DNA of 64,000 nucleotides from NCBI GenBank assembly GCA_963676165.1, contig OY781043.1, positions 3,286,001-3,350,000 on the forward strand. The letters run 5' to 3'. Position 1 is the first letter of the stretch. Each line of letters starts with the position of its first letter. A model generated the notes under the pieces. That model saw only the letters and a list, made by a program, of their open reading frames with translations. It had not been told where the DNA came from and made no database searches. Position numbers and translations under genes: made by a program. This document shows, piece after piece, positions 17,102 to 26,663 of this stretch. Source of the stretch: JAQIBY01 sp963676165. GTDB lineage: Bacteria; Bacteroidota; Bacteroidia; Bacteroidales; ML635J-15.

Positions 17102-18022
17102 TTAAATTAAAACTTTGAGCGCAGAAGGAAGTATTTCAATTTCAAATGGACCATTCGGAATAATTTCACCATCTACCTCCGCCAGTAAATCGGGTCCATC
17201 CTGAACCACCAAACGTTTGGTTTTGTAATGATGTACACCTGAAATATTTAGAATTTTCCCATTGTATAATTTGGACACATTTCGCACAACTTTTAACAAA
17301 GGCATATCATCATAAATTGTCACATCAAAATACCCGTCATTAATTTCTGCTTGAGGAGTTTGCTTCATTCCTCCTCCACTAAACATCCCATTTCCCACAC
17401 TAATACTAAAAACTTTCTTTTCAAAACGCTGAGTATTAATATCAATGGTCATCGGAATGGACCTATAAGATACCGCAGTACGTATTAAATTAAACAAATA
17501 TGCAATTGCAAGCCGATTTCCCCTGTCCTGCATATCATTTGTTGCTTTTACTACCAATGCATCAAAACCAAAGCCGGCAATATTTGCAAAATAATGAGTT
17601 GAAGGGCGTCCATCCACCAGATGTGTTAACTTCCCGATGTCCTGAAAATGAACTTCTTCAGAAAACACATGATCTAAAGCTTTGGAGTATTTTTTCGGGA
17701 TTTTATAATATCGAGCCCAATCGTTTCCAGTTCCAACAGGAATAATACCAATACTAATTTCCTCAGGAGGAACAATTTGTTGATGAAAAATCCCATTGAC
17801 AACTTCATTCACTGTCCCATCCCCGCCAACAACAACAAAATTCTTATAACCCAAGCGTAATTCCTCCTCAACGATACTTACAGCATGACCTGGGCTATTT
17901 GTCAAAACAGCTTTATAATGCACATCACGCTTGCCAACATGACGCTCAATTCGACGCCAGTCTTTTCCAGCCTTTCCCTTTGCTGCATTTGGGTTGACAA
18001 TGAATAGATAATGCTTTCTCAT
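17102..18022 (-). CDS. Diacylglycerol/lipid kinase family protein (YegS-like)
   Basis: A 306-aa member of the DAGK catalytic-domain family. The N-terminus has NPNAAKGKAG, the nucleotide loop GGDGTVNEVVNG lies at about 81-92, and GIIPVGTGNDWARY follows at about 109-122. These are the conserved ATP-binding and catalytic elements of the YegS/BmrU group. The C-terminal half is the usual beta-sandwich, ending with the AEVDGEIIPNGPFEIEILP strand found at the end of this family. Members phosphorylate diacylglycerol, phosphatidylglycerol or related lipids at the inner membrane; the substrate here is unknown. It stands as a single gene, with 60 nt to the next gene on the same strand. Confidence 0.93.
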   Translation of the reverse strand: MRKHYLFIVNPNAAKGKAGKDWRRIERHVGKRDVHYKAVLTNSPGHAVSIVEEELRLGYKNFVVVGGDGTVNEVVNGIFHQQIVPPEEISIGIIPVGTGNDWARYYKIPKKYSKALDHVFSEEVHFQDIGKLTHLVDGRPSTHYFANIAGFGFDALVVKATNDMQDRGNRLAIAYLFNLIRTAVSYRSIPMTIDINTQRFEKKVFSISVGNGMFSGGGMKQTPQAEINDGYFDVTIYDDMPLLKVVRNVSKLYNGKILNISGVHHYKTKRLVVQDGPDLLAEVDGEIIPNGPFEIEILPSALKVLI

Positions 18023-18115
18023 AGAAATTTTCCTTCGGGAATTTCCAACAATGTTACTGATTTTATTTTTCTTTTAATAGTTTTATGGAAAATTTAAACT
18101 TAAGAAATTGTAAAA

Positions 18116-18955
18116 ATGAAGTCAATTAAAAGCATAAGTACTTATATTCAAGAAATAAACGGAGAGTCAGTAAAATCAGAGTATTTGGAATATGATGAGA
18201 AGGAAAATTTAATCCTCAGCGTGAAATTTGACGATGCTGGAAACATCATTGAAAAAACGACTTTTACATATGACGATCAGAAAAGAAAACTCACCGAAAC
18301 CAACTACATTTCTGACACGGAAATTGCAGAATCGAGCAATTATGTTTACAATGCAGAAGGTGAACTAGAGCAGATAGAAACTGAATATACCGAAGGTTAC
18401 TCATCCATTCGAAAATTTGAAAAAGACGATGAGAAAAAACAAAAAATCGAACTGGAATTGGATGGAGATGAGATAGAAGAAAAGCACATTCGTCAATACG
18501 ATGAAAATGGCAATCTGACTGAAAAAGCATCTTATGATGACAGGGGAAAACTCATCAGCAAAACCTGTTATACTTACGATGAAAAAGGAAGAATGACAGA
18601 AGAGGCAGAATACGAAAAGAAAGGGAAGAAACCTATTCAGAAACGTATTTTTGCTTACGAAGATGAGAAAGACAAATTTTATTACATGAAAATCCTGAAT
18701 CACAAAGGAAAAATCATCAATCAATATCAGCTGAGTTATGATGAATCAGGACGAGTAATTTCACAAACCTCCCCAGTAAGCGGGAAAATTGAAATCGACT
18801 ACAAATCAGATAGAGAACGGATCGAAAGAAGCCTAGACGCTGCAGGAAATGTGCAAAGTGAAACACGTTTTCTTTATGACGAAGATGCAAATCTCATCAA
18901 GGAAGAAAGTGAATTGTTCAGTAAAATCTATGAAATAAACTACTTTGGCGAATAA
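18116..18955 (+). CDS. YD-repeat-like protein of unknown function
   Basis: A 279-aa, very charged protein without a signal peptide or membrane segment. It consists of about ten degenerate repeats of about 20-25 residues with a Y(D/E)(D/E)xG(N/R)(L/I)xxExxY pattern, such as YDENGNLTEKASY, YDEKGRMTEEAEY and YDESGRVISQ. This resembles RHS/YD repeats, but it has none of the RHS core or toxin elements. Predicted to be beta-rich and cytoplasmic. It is divergent from the lipid kinase gene and upstream of parE on the same strand. I do not know its function. Confidence 0.7.
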   Translation: MKSIKSISTYIQEINGESVKSEYLEYDEKENLILSVKFDDAGNIIEKTTFTYDDQKRKLTETNYISDTEIAESSNYVYNAEGELEQIETEYTEGYSSIRKFEKDDEKKQKIELELDGDEIEEKHIRQYDENGNLTEKASYDDRGKLISKTCYTYDEKGRMTEEAEYEKKGKKPIQKRIFAYEDEKDKFYYMKILNHKGKIINQYQLSYDESGRVISQTSPVSGKIEIDYKSDRERIERSLDAAGNVQSETRFLYDEDANLIKEESELFSKIYEINYFGE

Positions 18956-18971
18956 GTCAGCAATTTGACTT
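18954..18971 (+). terminator. Possible weak hairpin after the YD-repeat-like gene
   Basis: AAGTCA (18954-18959) and TGACTT (18966-18971) form a 6-bp stem with a 6-nt loop, overlapping the stop codon. The following sequence is only moderately T-rich, so this is a weak candidate. Confidence 0.28.
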
Positions 18972-19085
18972 TCTATGCTACACCATCAAAAATAATTATC
19001 AACAATCTGCTACACAGTTGCATTATCAACGTTTCCCTGTTAATAAACTGATTGCAAAAACACAGAAAATTCCTTGTAAAATCTG

Positions 19086-19093
19086 TATTTTTG
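19086..19093 (+). promoter_or_regulatory. Possible -7 promoter element upstream of parE (TATTTTTG)
   Basis: TATTTTTG matches TAnnTTTG and lies 21 nt before the ATG at 19115. It supports that start over the upstream TTG at 19052, which would lie before the promoter. The -33 region is poor. Confidence 0.4.
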
Positions 19094-19114
19094 TGCAAAT
19101 TAGCAGGTTTAGCT

Positions 19115-20950
19115 ATGAATGGAAATTACACTGAAGAGAGTATAAAAACACTGGAGTGGCGGGAGCATATTCGCAAACGCCCGGGAATGTACATTGGGAA
19201 GCTTGGAAACGGAAGCTCTTACGATGATGGGATTTATATATTGATTAAAGAGGTCATTGATAACTCAATCGATGAATTTGCCATGGGGAATGGTAAAAAG
19301 ATTGAGGTTAGACAAGAAGACAAGACCATCCGTATTCGTGACTATGGGCGCGGTATTCCTTTAGGCAAACTAGTGGATGTTTCGTCCAAAATGAATACTG
19401 GAGCAAAATATGACTCCAAAGTCTTTAAAAAATCTGTCGGACTCAACGGTGTGGGTATAAAAGCTGTCAATGCACTTTCTTCAAGTTTCCAAATTTCAGC
19501 ATACCGTGAAGGAGAGAAAAAAGTAGTTCACTACGAAAAAGGTATAGTTAAGACTGAGAGTGAAATTATTCCTAGCGATGAAAAAAACGGAACTGAAGTA
19601 ATTTTCACTCCTGACCAAGAAGTTTTCGGCGATTATGAATTCAATCTCGAGCACATCCACGAGATGCTTCGCAACTATGTTTTTCTCAATTCAGGTTTAA
19701 CAATTGACCTTAACGGGGAAAAATTCATTAGTCGCAATGGGCTTTTAGACTTGCTTAACGACAAAATGCGCTCTGAAGGGCTGTATCCTATCATACATCT
19801 AAAAAGTGAGGATATTGAAATTGCATTAACGCACACACAGGGCTACGGAGAAGAGTATTATTCATTTGTCAACGGACAATATACCCCTCAGGGTGGGACA
19901 CATTTAACTTCCTTCAAAGAGAGTATTGCCCGAACCATCAAGGACTTCTACCAAAAGAACCTTGATCCTGCAGACATTCGCACATCAATTTCATCAGCAA
20001 TTAGTATTAAAGTTGAAGAGCCAGTTTTTGAATCGCAAACAAAAACCAAGCTCGGATCAAAAGATATGGGTCCTAATGGACCAACCATCCGAACATTCAT
20101 CAATGATTTTATTAAAAGTCATTTGGATGATTTCTTGCATAAAAATCCAGAAACTGCTGATCTCATGCTCAAGAAAATTCAGAGCAATGAAAAAGAGCGG
20201 AAAGCCATCAGCGGAATCAAGAAAATTGCGAGAGAAAGAGCTAAGAAAGTATCGCTTCACAACAAGAAACTTAGAGACTGTCGAGTACATTTAAACACCA
20301 ATCACGAACGTCGCCTGGAAAGTTCCATCTTTATTACGGAGGGAGATTCAGCGAGTGGATCCATTACCAAAGCACGTGACGTAAACACACAAGCAGTTTT
20401 TAGTTTGAGAGGTAAGCCACTAAATACATTTGGGTTAACCAAAAAGGTAGTGTATGAAAATGAAGAATTCAATCTTCTTCAGGCAGCACTCAACATTGAG
20501 GAAGGAATGGAGCAACTTCGTTATCGTAATGTGATTATCGCAACAGATGCCGATGTAGATGGGATGCACATTCGGTTATTGCTCATTACATTCTTTCTGC
20601 AATTCTTCCCTGACTTAATTAAAAACGGGCATTTATTCATTCTTGAAACTCCACTTTTCCGTGTAAGAAACAAGAAAGAAACCCATTATTGCTACAGTGA
20701 AGAAGAACGCGACCAGGCAGCAAACAAGTTGAGAGGGAAAGCAGAAGTCACTCGATTTAAAGGGCTTGGTGAGATTTCTCCAGACGAATTCAAATATTTC
20801 ATTAGCGATGGTTTACGCTTAGATCAAGTCAAACTGACAAAACAAGATGAATTAAAACAGATGTTGAATTTCTACATGGGAAAAAACACACCAGATCGCC
20901 AAGACTTCATCATTGAGAACCTTAGAAATTACGAAGAAATTATTGACTAA
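19115..20950 (+). CDS. parE: DNA topoisomerase IV subunit B (ParE)
   Basis: A 611-aa type IIA topoisomerase ATPase subunit, starting at MNGNYTEESI. The GHKL ATPase motifs are EVIDNSIDE, the RDYGRGIPLG loop and GLNGVGIKAVNALS. The transducer domain follows, and the TOPRIM domain shows ITEGDSASGS and ATDADVDGMHIRLL. The protein lacks the long insert seen in many GyrB proteins and is paired with a ParC-like A subunit 2 nt downstream. It is therefore topoisomerase IV, which decatenates daughter chromosomes, rather than gyrase. The length is typical for Bacteroidota ParE. The parE-parC-aroK genes form an operon, with 2-nt spacing and then a 1-nt overlap. Confidence 0.93.
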   Translation: MNGNYTEESIKTLEWREHIRKRPGMYIGKLGNGSSYDDGIYILIKEVIDNSIDEFAMGNGKKIEVRQEDKTIRIRDYGRGIPLGKLVDVSSKMNTGAKYDSKVFKKSVGLNGVGIKAVNALSSSFQISAYREGEKKVVHYEKGIVKTESEIIPSDEKNGTEVIFTPDQEVFGDYEFNLEHIHEMLRNYVFLNSGLTIDLNGEKFISRNGLLDLLNDKMRSEGLYPIIHLKSEDIEIALTHTQGYGEEYYSFVNGQYTPQGGTHLTSFKESIARTIKDFYQKNLDPADIRTSISSAISIKVEEPVFESQTKTKLGSKDMGPNGPTIRTFINDFIKSHLDDFLHKNPETADLMLKKIQSNEKERKAISGIKKIARERAKKVSLHNKKLRDCRVHLNTNHERRLESSIFITEGDSASGSITKARDVNTQAVFSLRGKPLNTFGLTKKVVYENEEFNLLQAALNIEEGMEQLRYRNVIIATDADVDGMHIRLLLITFFLQFFPDLIKNGHLFILETPLFRVRNKKETHYCYSEEERDQAANKLRGKAEVTRFKGLGEISPDEFKYFISDGLRLDQVKLTKQDELKQMLNFYMGKNTPDRQDFIIENLRNYEEIID

Positions 20951-20952
20951 AC

Positions 20953-23556
20953 ATGGATACAGAAAACAAAGATAAGCAAGTCAACGAACAGGCAGAACAG
21001 CAGGAACAACATCCAGCAGGAAGGATTACAAAGCTTTCCGGCATGTATGAGAATTGGTTCCTTGACTATGCCTCATACGTGATATTGGAACGTGCAGTTC
21101 CCCATGTTTACGATGGGCTTAAGCCAGTACAGCGTCGAATATTACATTCCATGAAATTACTGGATGATGGCAGATACAACAAAGTTGCCAACATTGTTGG
21201 TCATACTATGCAGTTTCACCCTCATGGAGACGCTTCCATTGGAGATGCACTCGTACAGCTCGGACAAAAAGAATTGCTCATAGACACTCAAGGTAACTGG
21301 GGAAACACATTGACCGGAGACAGAGCAGCTGCACCTCGTTATATCGAAGCACGTTTAACTCCTTTTGCCCTCGATGTTGTCTTTAATGCAAAAACAACCA
21401 ATTGGAAACCATCATACGATGGCAGAAACAAAGAACCTATCACGCTGCCAATAAAATTCCCACTTCTGTTGACACAAGGTGTGGAAGGGATTGCTGTTGG
21501 TTTAGCATCCAAAATATTACCTCATAACTTTGTTGAAATACTGGATGCTTGTGTCAAGCATTTGAAAAACGAAGATTTCGAACTTTTCCCTGACTTCCTT
21601 ACTGGAGGAATGGCTGATGTTTCAAAATACAACGATGGAATACGAGGCGGAAAAGTCAGAGTGCGTGCAAGAATAGAAAAAGTTTCAAATAAAGAATTAC
21701 GTATTACTGAAATTCCTTACGGAGAAACCACTTCATCTGTCATTGATTCCATTCTTGCAGCAAATGATAGAGGTAAAATTAAGATCAAGAAAATTGATGA
21801 CAATACAGCAAGTGAAGTTGAAATCCTCATCAATTTACCATCAGGCACATCTTCTGACAAAACCATAGATGCATTATACGCTTTCACGAAATGTGAAGTT
21901 AGCATATCGCCTAACACATGTGTAATTGACGACGACAGACCTCGTTTTATGGGTGTCAAAGAAATCCTTCAATTGTCTGTTGAAAATACAGTTCAGTTAT
22001 TAAAGCTAGAGCTTAAAATTCGTCAAAATGAATTAGAGAACGAACTTCACATGGCAAGTTTAGAACGCTGGTTCATTGAAAATAGAATTTATAAAGACAA
22101 GGCATACGAAACTGCGAAAACAACAGAAGACGCACTAAAACACATAGCCAAACGTGCAGAGGAAATTAAAGATCAACTGTTGCGTGAAGTGCAAGAAGAC
22201 GATTTGTTGAAACTTCTGGAAATCCGCATGAAACGAATTATTCGTTACAACGCAGATAAAGCAGAGGAAAACATGCTTAAACTTCAGGAAGAACTGGAAG
22301 AAGTTAAGCGTAACATCAAAGACATTATCAATTACACCATCAAGCATTATCAACGCTTGAAAAAAACGTATGCCAACGGTCGCGAACGCCGAACAGAATT
22401 GAGAAGTTTTGACAATATCCAAGCACAAAAGGTGGTAATTGCCAACGAAAAACTTTATGCAAATTTCAAAGAAGGCTTCATCGGTTACGGACTGAAAAAA
22501 GAGGAATACATTTGTGACTGTTCAGACATTGACGAAGTCATAGTGTTCTTGAAGGATGGTAAATACATTGTCACAAAAGTTGCAGAAAAAGCATTTATTG
22601 GCAAGAATATTCTTCATGCGGCAGTTTTCAAACGCAATGATAAACGCACAGTTTACAATGCCGTTTATCGGGATGGGAAAACCGGAAGCACATTCATCAA
22701 ACGATTTGCAGTAACAAGCGTCACCCGCGATAAGATGTATGATCTAACTCAAGGTCATGAACACTCAAAGCTACTTTACTTTACTGCAAATCCAAATGCT
22801 GAAGCAGAAGTCATCAAGGTTTACTTGAAACCAAAACCTAAAATCAGAAAACTCATTTTCGAATTTGATTTTCAGGAAATAGCCATCAAAGGGCGTCAAA
22901 GTAAAGGAAATATCCTGACCAAACATGATGTGCACAAAATCAACATGAAAGAAAAAGGCGTTTCTACCTTAGGTGGACGTAAAATTTATTTCGATAAAGA
23001 TATTATGCGCCTAAATGTTGATCAGCGAGGCGAGTTTTTGGGTGAATTCTTAGGTGATGATAAAATCATTGTCTTCCTGAAAGACGGCAGCTACAGATTG
23101 ACAAATTTTGATTTAACTAATCATTTTGAAGAAAATCTACTCAAAATAGAGAAATACGATCCGAATAAAGTTTATACTGCTATTCATTATGATGCAGAAC
23201 AGGATTATTATTATCTCAAACGCTTCCAAGCTGAAGATATCAGCACAACCCAGCTCTTCGTAAGTGAAGGGGAAGGCTCTAAGCTCATTGAACTGAATGA
23301 TGACAATTGGCCACAGGTTCGCATTGTATTTGGCGGTAAAAACAAGGACCGTGAAGATGAGTTAATTGATGCGGAAGAATTCATTGCAATAAAAAGTCAT
23401 AAAGCGAGAGGTAAACGCATAACAACATACGAAACCAAAACAATACGTTTTGACGAACCTTTGCAAAAAGAAGAAATCGTTGAAGTGAACGATCAAGAAA
23501 CACCTGACACTTCAGACGATGACGACGAACAAAACCAAATGACATTGGAATTGTAA
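20953..23556 (+). CDS. parC: DNA topoisomerase IV subunit A (ParC)
   Basis: An 867-aa breakage-reunion subunit. The N-terminal core contains YASYVILERAVPHVYDGLKPVQRRIL and the HPHGDASIGDALV region. The active-site Tyr is Y130 in APRYIEARLTPFA. A coiled-coil gate segment spans about 350-480. The C-terminal part (about 490-830) has repeated beta-blade segments but no GyrA-box, as expected for topoisomerase IV. The tail is acidic (about 835-867). It forms the A2B2 enzyme with ParE encoded just upstream. The stop overlaps the aroK start by 1 nt (TAATG). Confidence 0.93.
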   Translation: MDTENKDKQVNEQAEQQEQHPAGRITKLSGMYENWFLDYASYVILERAVPHVYDGLKPVQRRILHSMKLLDDGRYNKVANIVGHTMQFHPHGDASIGDALVQLGQKELLIDTQGNWGNTLTGDRAAAPRYIEARLTPFALDVVFNAKTTNWKPSYDGRNKEPITLPIKFPLLLTQGVEGIAVGLASKILPHNFVEILDACVKHLKNEDFELFPDFLTGGMADVSKYNDGIRGGKVRVRARIEKVSNKELRITEIPYGETTSSVIDSILAANDRGKIKIKKIDDNTASEVEILINLPSGTSSDKTIDALYAFTKCEVSISPNTCVIDDDRPRFMGVKEILQLSVENTVQLLKLELKIRQNELENELHMASLERWFIENRIYKDKAYETAKTTEDALKHIAKRAEEIKDQLLREVQEDDLLKLLEIRMKRIIRYNADKAEENMLKLQEELEEVKRNIKDIINYTIKHYQRLKKTYANGRERRTELRSFDNIQAQKVVIANEKLYANFKEGFIGYGLKKEEYICDCSDIDEVIVFLKDGKYIVTKVAEKAFIGKNILHAAVFKRNDKRTVYNAVYRDGKTGSTFIKRFAVTSVTRDKMYDLTQGHEHSKLLYFTANPNAEAEVIKVYLKPKPKIRKLIFEFDFQEIAIKGRQSKGNILTKHDVHKINMKEKGVSTLGGRKIYFDKDIMRLNVDQRGEFLGEFLGDDKIIVFLKDGSYRLTNFDLTNHFEENLLKIEKYDPNKVYTAIHYDAEQDYYYLKRFQAEDISTTQLFVSEGEGSKLIELNDDNWPQVRIVFGGKNKDREDELIDAEEFIAIKSHKARGKRITTYETKTIRFDEPLQKEEIVEVNDQETPDTSDDDDEQNQMTLEL

Positions 23557-24059
23557 TGAAAGTATTTCTGATTGGATTTATGGCCAGCGGGAAAAGTTAC
23601 TGGGGAAAGGAAATTGCCCAGAAATTTTCCCTTCCATTTATCGATTTAGATGCTGTAATAGAAAAACATTATCGAATGGAAATCTCAAAGCTATTCGATC
23701 AATTTGGAGAGAAAGCGTTTCGTATTTTAGAAACAGAAATCCTCAGTAAAACCATTAAAAATTCAGATTCCTTTGTAATGTCTTGTGGTGGGGGCACAAT
23801 TACAGAGAGTAAAAACCGTGAACTTATCAAAGGGCATGGCATAAGTGTGTTTATTGACACAGACATTGACACAATCATTTCACGTTTGGAAAAAACAAAA
23901 ACGGTCAGACCATTACTTGCTAATCTGTCAGATGAAGCTTTAAAATCTAAAGTAAATACATTAATGAAAGAAAGGCGCAATTACTATGAAATGGCAAACT
24001 ATCGATTTGACCCACAAAATGAAAGCCTTGATGAATTTCTCAAAACTCTAAAAATCTAA
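23556..24059 (+). CDS. aroK: Shikimate kinase
   Basis: A 167-aa P-loop kinase that converts shikimate to shikimate-3-phosphate in aromatic amino acid synthesis. Visible elements are the Walker A loop GFMASGKSYWGK (residues 7-18), DLDAVIEK with the shikimate-binding Asp, the CGGGT motif (about 76-80) and the RPLL lid with its Arg. Length is normal for the family. It is translationally coupled to parC through a TAATG overlap, an unrelated partner, so co-transcription probably reflects operon packing only. Confidence 0.93.
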   Translation: MKVFLIGFMASGKSYWGKEIAQKFSLPFIDLDAVIEKHYRMEISKLFDQFGEKAFRILETEILSKTIKNSDSFVMSCGGGTITESKNRELIKGHGISVFIDTDIDTIISRLEKTKTVRPLLANLSDEALKSKVNTLMKERRNYYEMANYRFDPQNESLDEFLKTLKI

Positions 24060-24080
24060 TTTAAACAATTTCAGATTATC

Positions 24081-24752
24081 TTATTCGTAAGTGTAATATG
24101 TACCTTCAGTTTGCGCTTGTTTCTTGTTTTCGTCCTCATGAATAGCGCCTCCAACAATATCCTCAAAAGCAGCATAAACCATACAATAGGTTGCAGGGAA
24201 AGTAAATAAAGCACCCACTCCAATAAGAATTATTCCCACAAGATTGATCAATGTAAGAATTACAAAAAATCCTAAAAACGGCCAAAAATTCTTACTTATC
24301 ACTTTACGACTAGCTTCCATAGCCTCCCAAAAATCCATATTAAGAAAAGTCACAAACGGGATAGTAAATGAATAGGCCACAGCTAAATAAATCCCAGGCA
24401 ATATTAGAAAAAGGAAACCTAAGCCTGTAAAGATTTGCGATACAAGCTCAGCAAGAAAAAGAGGGAGAAATAGTTTAAAGCCATCAAAAAAGCGATCGAA
24501 ACTCAAAGATTCATTACGAATAATTGCATTTGCGACAATAAAGAAACCAGCAAGTAAAGGACCTCTAAGGACAAGATTCACAATGCTTCCGTATCCAGTT
24601 CCACTGATTACCGAAATTAAAAAATAGATTGCTGTATATCCAACAAACATTCCCATTTTGGAGGAAAATATCTTATAACCACGATCAATATAATGGTTCA
24701 TATCAAAATCGTAACCGTCCCTAGCTAGTCTTTCTATTGTTTGTTTATGCAT
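24081..24752 (-). CDS. Integral membrane protein of unknown function
   Basis: A 223-aa protein with about five or six membrane segments between residues 35 and 200. There is a short N-terminal cytoplasmic part containing DFDMNHYIDRGYKIF and a hydrophilic C-terminal tail. The layout, with Gly- and Phe-rich helices and an NMDFWEAMEASRKVISKNFW loop between the later helices, resembles DUF975-like or YciC-like bacterial membrane proteins. No catalytic residues stand out. It converges on aroK (21 nt between stops) and is followed upstream by the UbiD gene on the same strand, 24 nt away, so the two may be co-transcribed. Confidence 0.72.
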   Translation of the reverse strand: MHKQTIERLARDGYDFDMNHYIDRGYKIFSSKMGMFVGYTAIYFLISVISGTGYGSIVNLVLRGPLLAGFFIVANAIIRNESLSFDRFFDGFKLFLPLFLAELVSQIFTGLGFLFLILPGIYLAVAYSFTIPFVTFLNMDFWEAMEASRKVISKNFWPFLGFFVILTLINLVGIILIGVGALFTFPATYCMVYAAFEDIVGGAIHEDENKKQAQTEGTYYTYE

Positions 24753-24776
24753 GGCATTTTAGAATTTTGAATAAAA

Positions 24777-26564
24777 TTAATGTTTTTTCAGACTAGCACC
24801 AGCGTTTTTAACAAAACTTTTCACATTTAATGAGGGAGATTTAATAAATGGACCAATGTCGTAGGACTTCCAATTCTCATCCACATGTTTAATTATCTCG
24901 TCGGATGAAACCACAGGGTTAGGCCATTCTCTCTGATTTTTCCTTTCAGACGCTACATGTCTTGCATCCCAAAGAATCAAATCTGCCTCTCGACGAATAT
25001 CCCGTTTGGGGTCAGTATTGGCTAATATCCACCAAAGCAATAGGCTTATATCATCAAAAAGCTCTGGATAATCCACCCAAATTAACACATGACAATTTGC
25101 ATTAATATCTTCAAGCCGCTTAGCCTCCTGAGATGCAAACAAAGTCACATTTCCGAAATGCATGATATTTCCTTCACGTTTTGGACTAAGATTTTCAACA
25201 GGTTTGGTTGTACTTAAATCCAGTAAACACTTCCCACCAAAAACCAACTGAGGTGAAGCATGCTCTAACTCATCAGCAGGTCCTGAAGAAATAGTAAATG
25301 CATCTGCATGAATGTGACTAGCAATATGATTGAGGACTTGTTTGTAATTTGTCAGATCGAAATGTTCAGGCAGTGCCATAAGAAATTTAGAAAACATCAT
25401 TTGTCCAGCACCCAGTAGTGCGTGCATGGTTTTAGCAACTACGCCAGGGAAAGCATCTTTCACTTTCAATAGCACAAGATTGTGAGCTACACCCTCTCCC
25501 GGCAAATGAAAATCTAAGAGTTCAGGTGCGATTGCCATCTTTATTGCAGGCTTAAAGAGTTTCTCGGTTGTCAGTCCTAAGTATAAATCCTCCATTGGAG
25601 GCACACCAACTATTGTTGCAGGATAAATAGCATCTCGCCTATGCGTTATGGCTGTCACATGAAAATTAGGATATTTATCTGTCAACGAGTAAAAGCCTGT
25701 ATGGTCTCCAAAAGGACCTTCATCCACAAGTGCTTCATCAGGATCCACATATCCTTCAATGACAATATCAGCATCTTCAGGAACTTGTATGTCTTGAGTT
25801 ATGCAAGAAACCATCTTAACGGCTTTACGACGAATTAAGCCACACATAAGAAGCTCATCAATTCCTTCGGGTAAAGGTGCCGTTGCGAGGTAAGTATAAA
25901 GAGGATCTCCTCCGAGAACAACAGCTACAGGCATTTTTTCACCTTTTCCTTTCCATGCGGTATAATGCGCAGCTCCACCTTTATGCCGATGCCAATGCAT
26001 GCCTGTTGTATTCTGATTAAAGACTTGCATGCGGTACATACCAATATTGCGCTGCCCAGTTTCTGGATGCTCGGTAAATACCATTGGCAATGTAACAAAA
26101 GGAGCCGGATCAAAAGGCCACGATCTTAAAATAGGCAAATCTGCCAAATTTGGCTCTAGTTTAATTATTTCCTGACATCTTCCTTTTGCCTTTTGGTGTT
26201 TAGGAAATATTTTCAATAATTTTCTCTCACCCCACAACGCGCTAATTTTCTTTCGTGTAGATGAGCTTCCTTGCATCTTTTCAAGAATATCAAAGAGTTC
26301 TGGGAAAACACGCTCTGGCAACCGGCTATCAAACACAGAATTTACACGTTTTTCAGATCCGTAAGCATTAATCAATAAAGGAAAATCTGTGCCTGTATTT
26401 TCAAACAATAAAGCCTTTCCTCCATTGGACTGTTTCATCATGCGATCCGCAATTTCAGCAATTTCCTGATTGGGTGACACTTCTTTAGTAACACGAAGCA
26501 ATTCATCATCTTGCTCTAAACGCTCTACCCAATTTTTTAAATCATGCTTTGCCATATGCTTCAT
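24777..26564 (-). CDS. UbiD family decarboxylase
   Basis: A 595-aa prenylated-FMN-dependent decarboxylase of the UbiD family. Recognisable parts are NIGMYRMQVFNQNTTGMHWHRHKGGA (about 172-197) for cofactor and metal binding, the EGPFGDHTGFYS motif with its acidic catalytic residues, and VGVPPMEDLYLG. Bacteroidota homologues of this length are usually assigned to menaquinone synthesis, though the substrate cannot be read here, and no UbiX flavin prenyltransferase is in the window. The ATG at 26564 or the in-frame ATG at 26555 may be the start; a TACCTTTA promoter-like site ends only about 8 nt before the first, favouring 26555. Confidence 0.9.
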   Translation of the reverse strand: MKHMAKHDLKNWVERLEQDDELLRVTKEVSPNQEIAEIADRMMKQSNGGKALLFENTGTDFPLLINAYGSEKRVNSVFDSRLPERVFPELFDILEKMQGSSSTRKKISALWGERKLLKIFPKHQKAKGRCQEIIKLEPNLADLPILRSWPFDPAPFVTLPMVFTEHPETGQRNIGMYRMQVFNQNTTGMHWHRHKGGAAHYTAWKGKGEKMPVAVVLGGDPLYTYLATAPLPEGIDELLMCGLIRRKAVKMVSCITQDIQVPEDADIVIEGYVDPDEALVDEGPFGDHTGFYSLTDKYPNFHVTAITHRRDAIYPATIVGVPPMEDLYLGLTTEKLFKPAIKMAIAPELLDFHLPGEGVAHNLVLLKVKDAFPGVVAKTMHALLGAGQMMFSKFLMALPEHFDLTNYKQVLNHIASHIHADAFTISSGPADELEHASPQLVFGGKCLLDLSTTKPVENLSPKREGNIMHFGNVTLFASQEAKRLEDINANCHVLIWVDYPELFDDISLLLWWILANTDPKRDIRREADLILWDARHVASERKNQREWPNPVVSSDEIIKHVDENWKSYDIGPFIKSPSLNVKSFVKNAGASLKKH

Positions 26565-26663
26565 TTTGCCTTAAAGGTAAAAAAAAGCAGATAAATATAA
26601 TATCCCTCAATAAATCAATCAAAAAGAATTCGTATCTTGACCAGCGTAACAGGTAGTACCCAA

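Noticed and set aside
18116..18955. RHS toxin or polymorphic toxin fragment
   Set aside because: No RHS core motif, no toxin domain, no immunity gene and no export signal.
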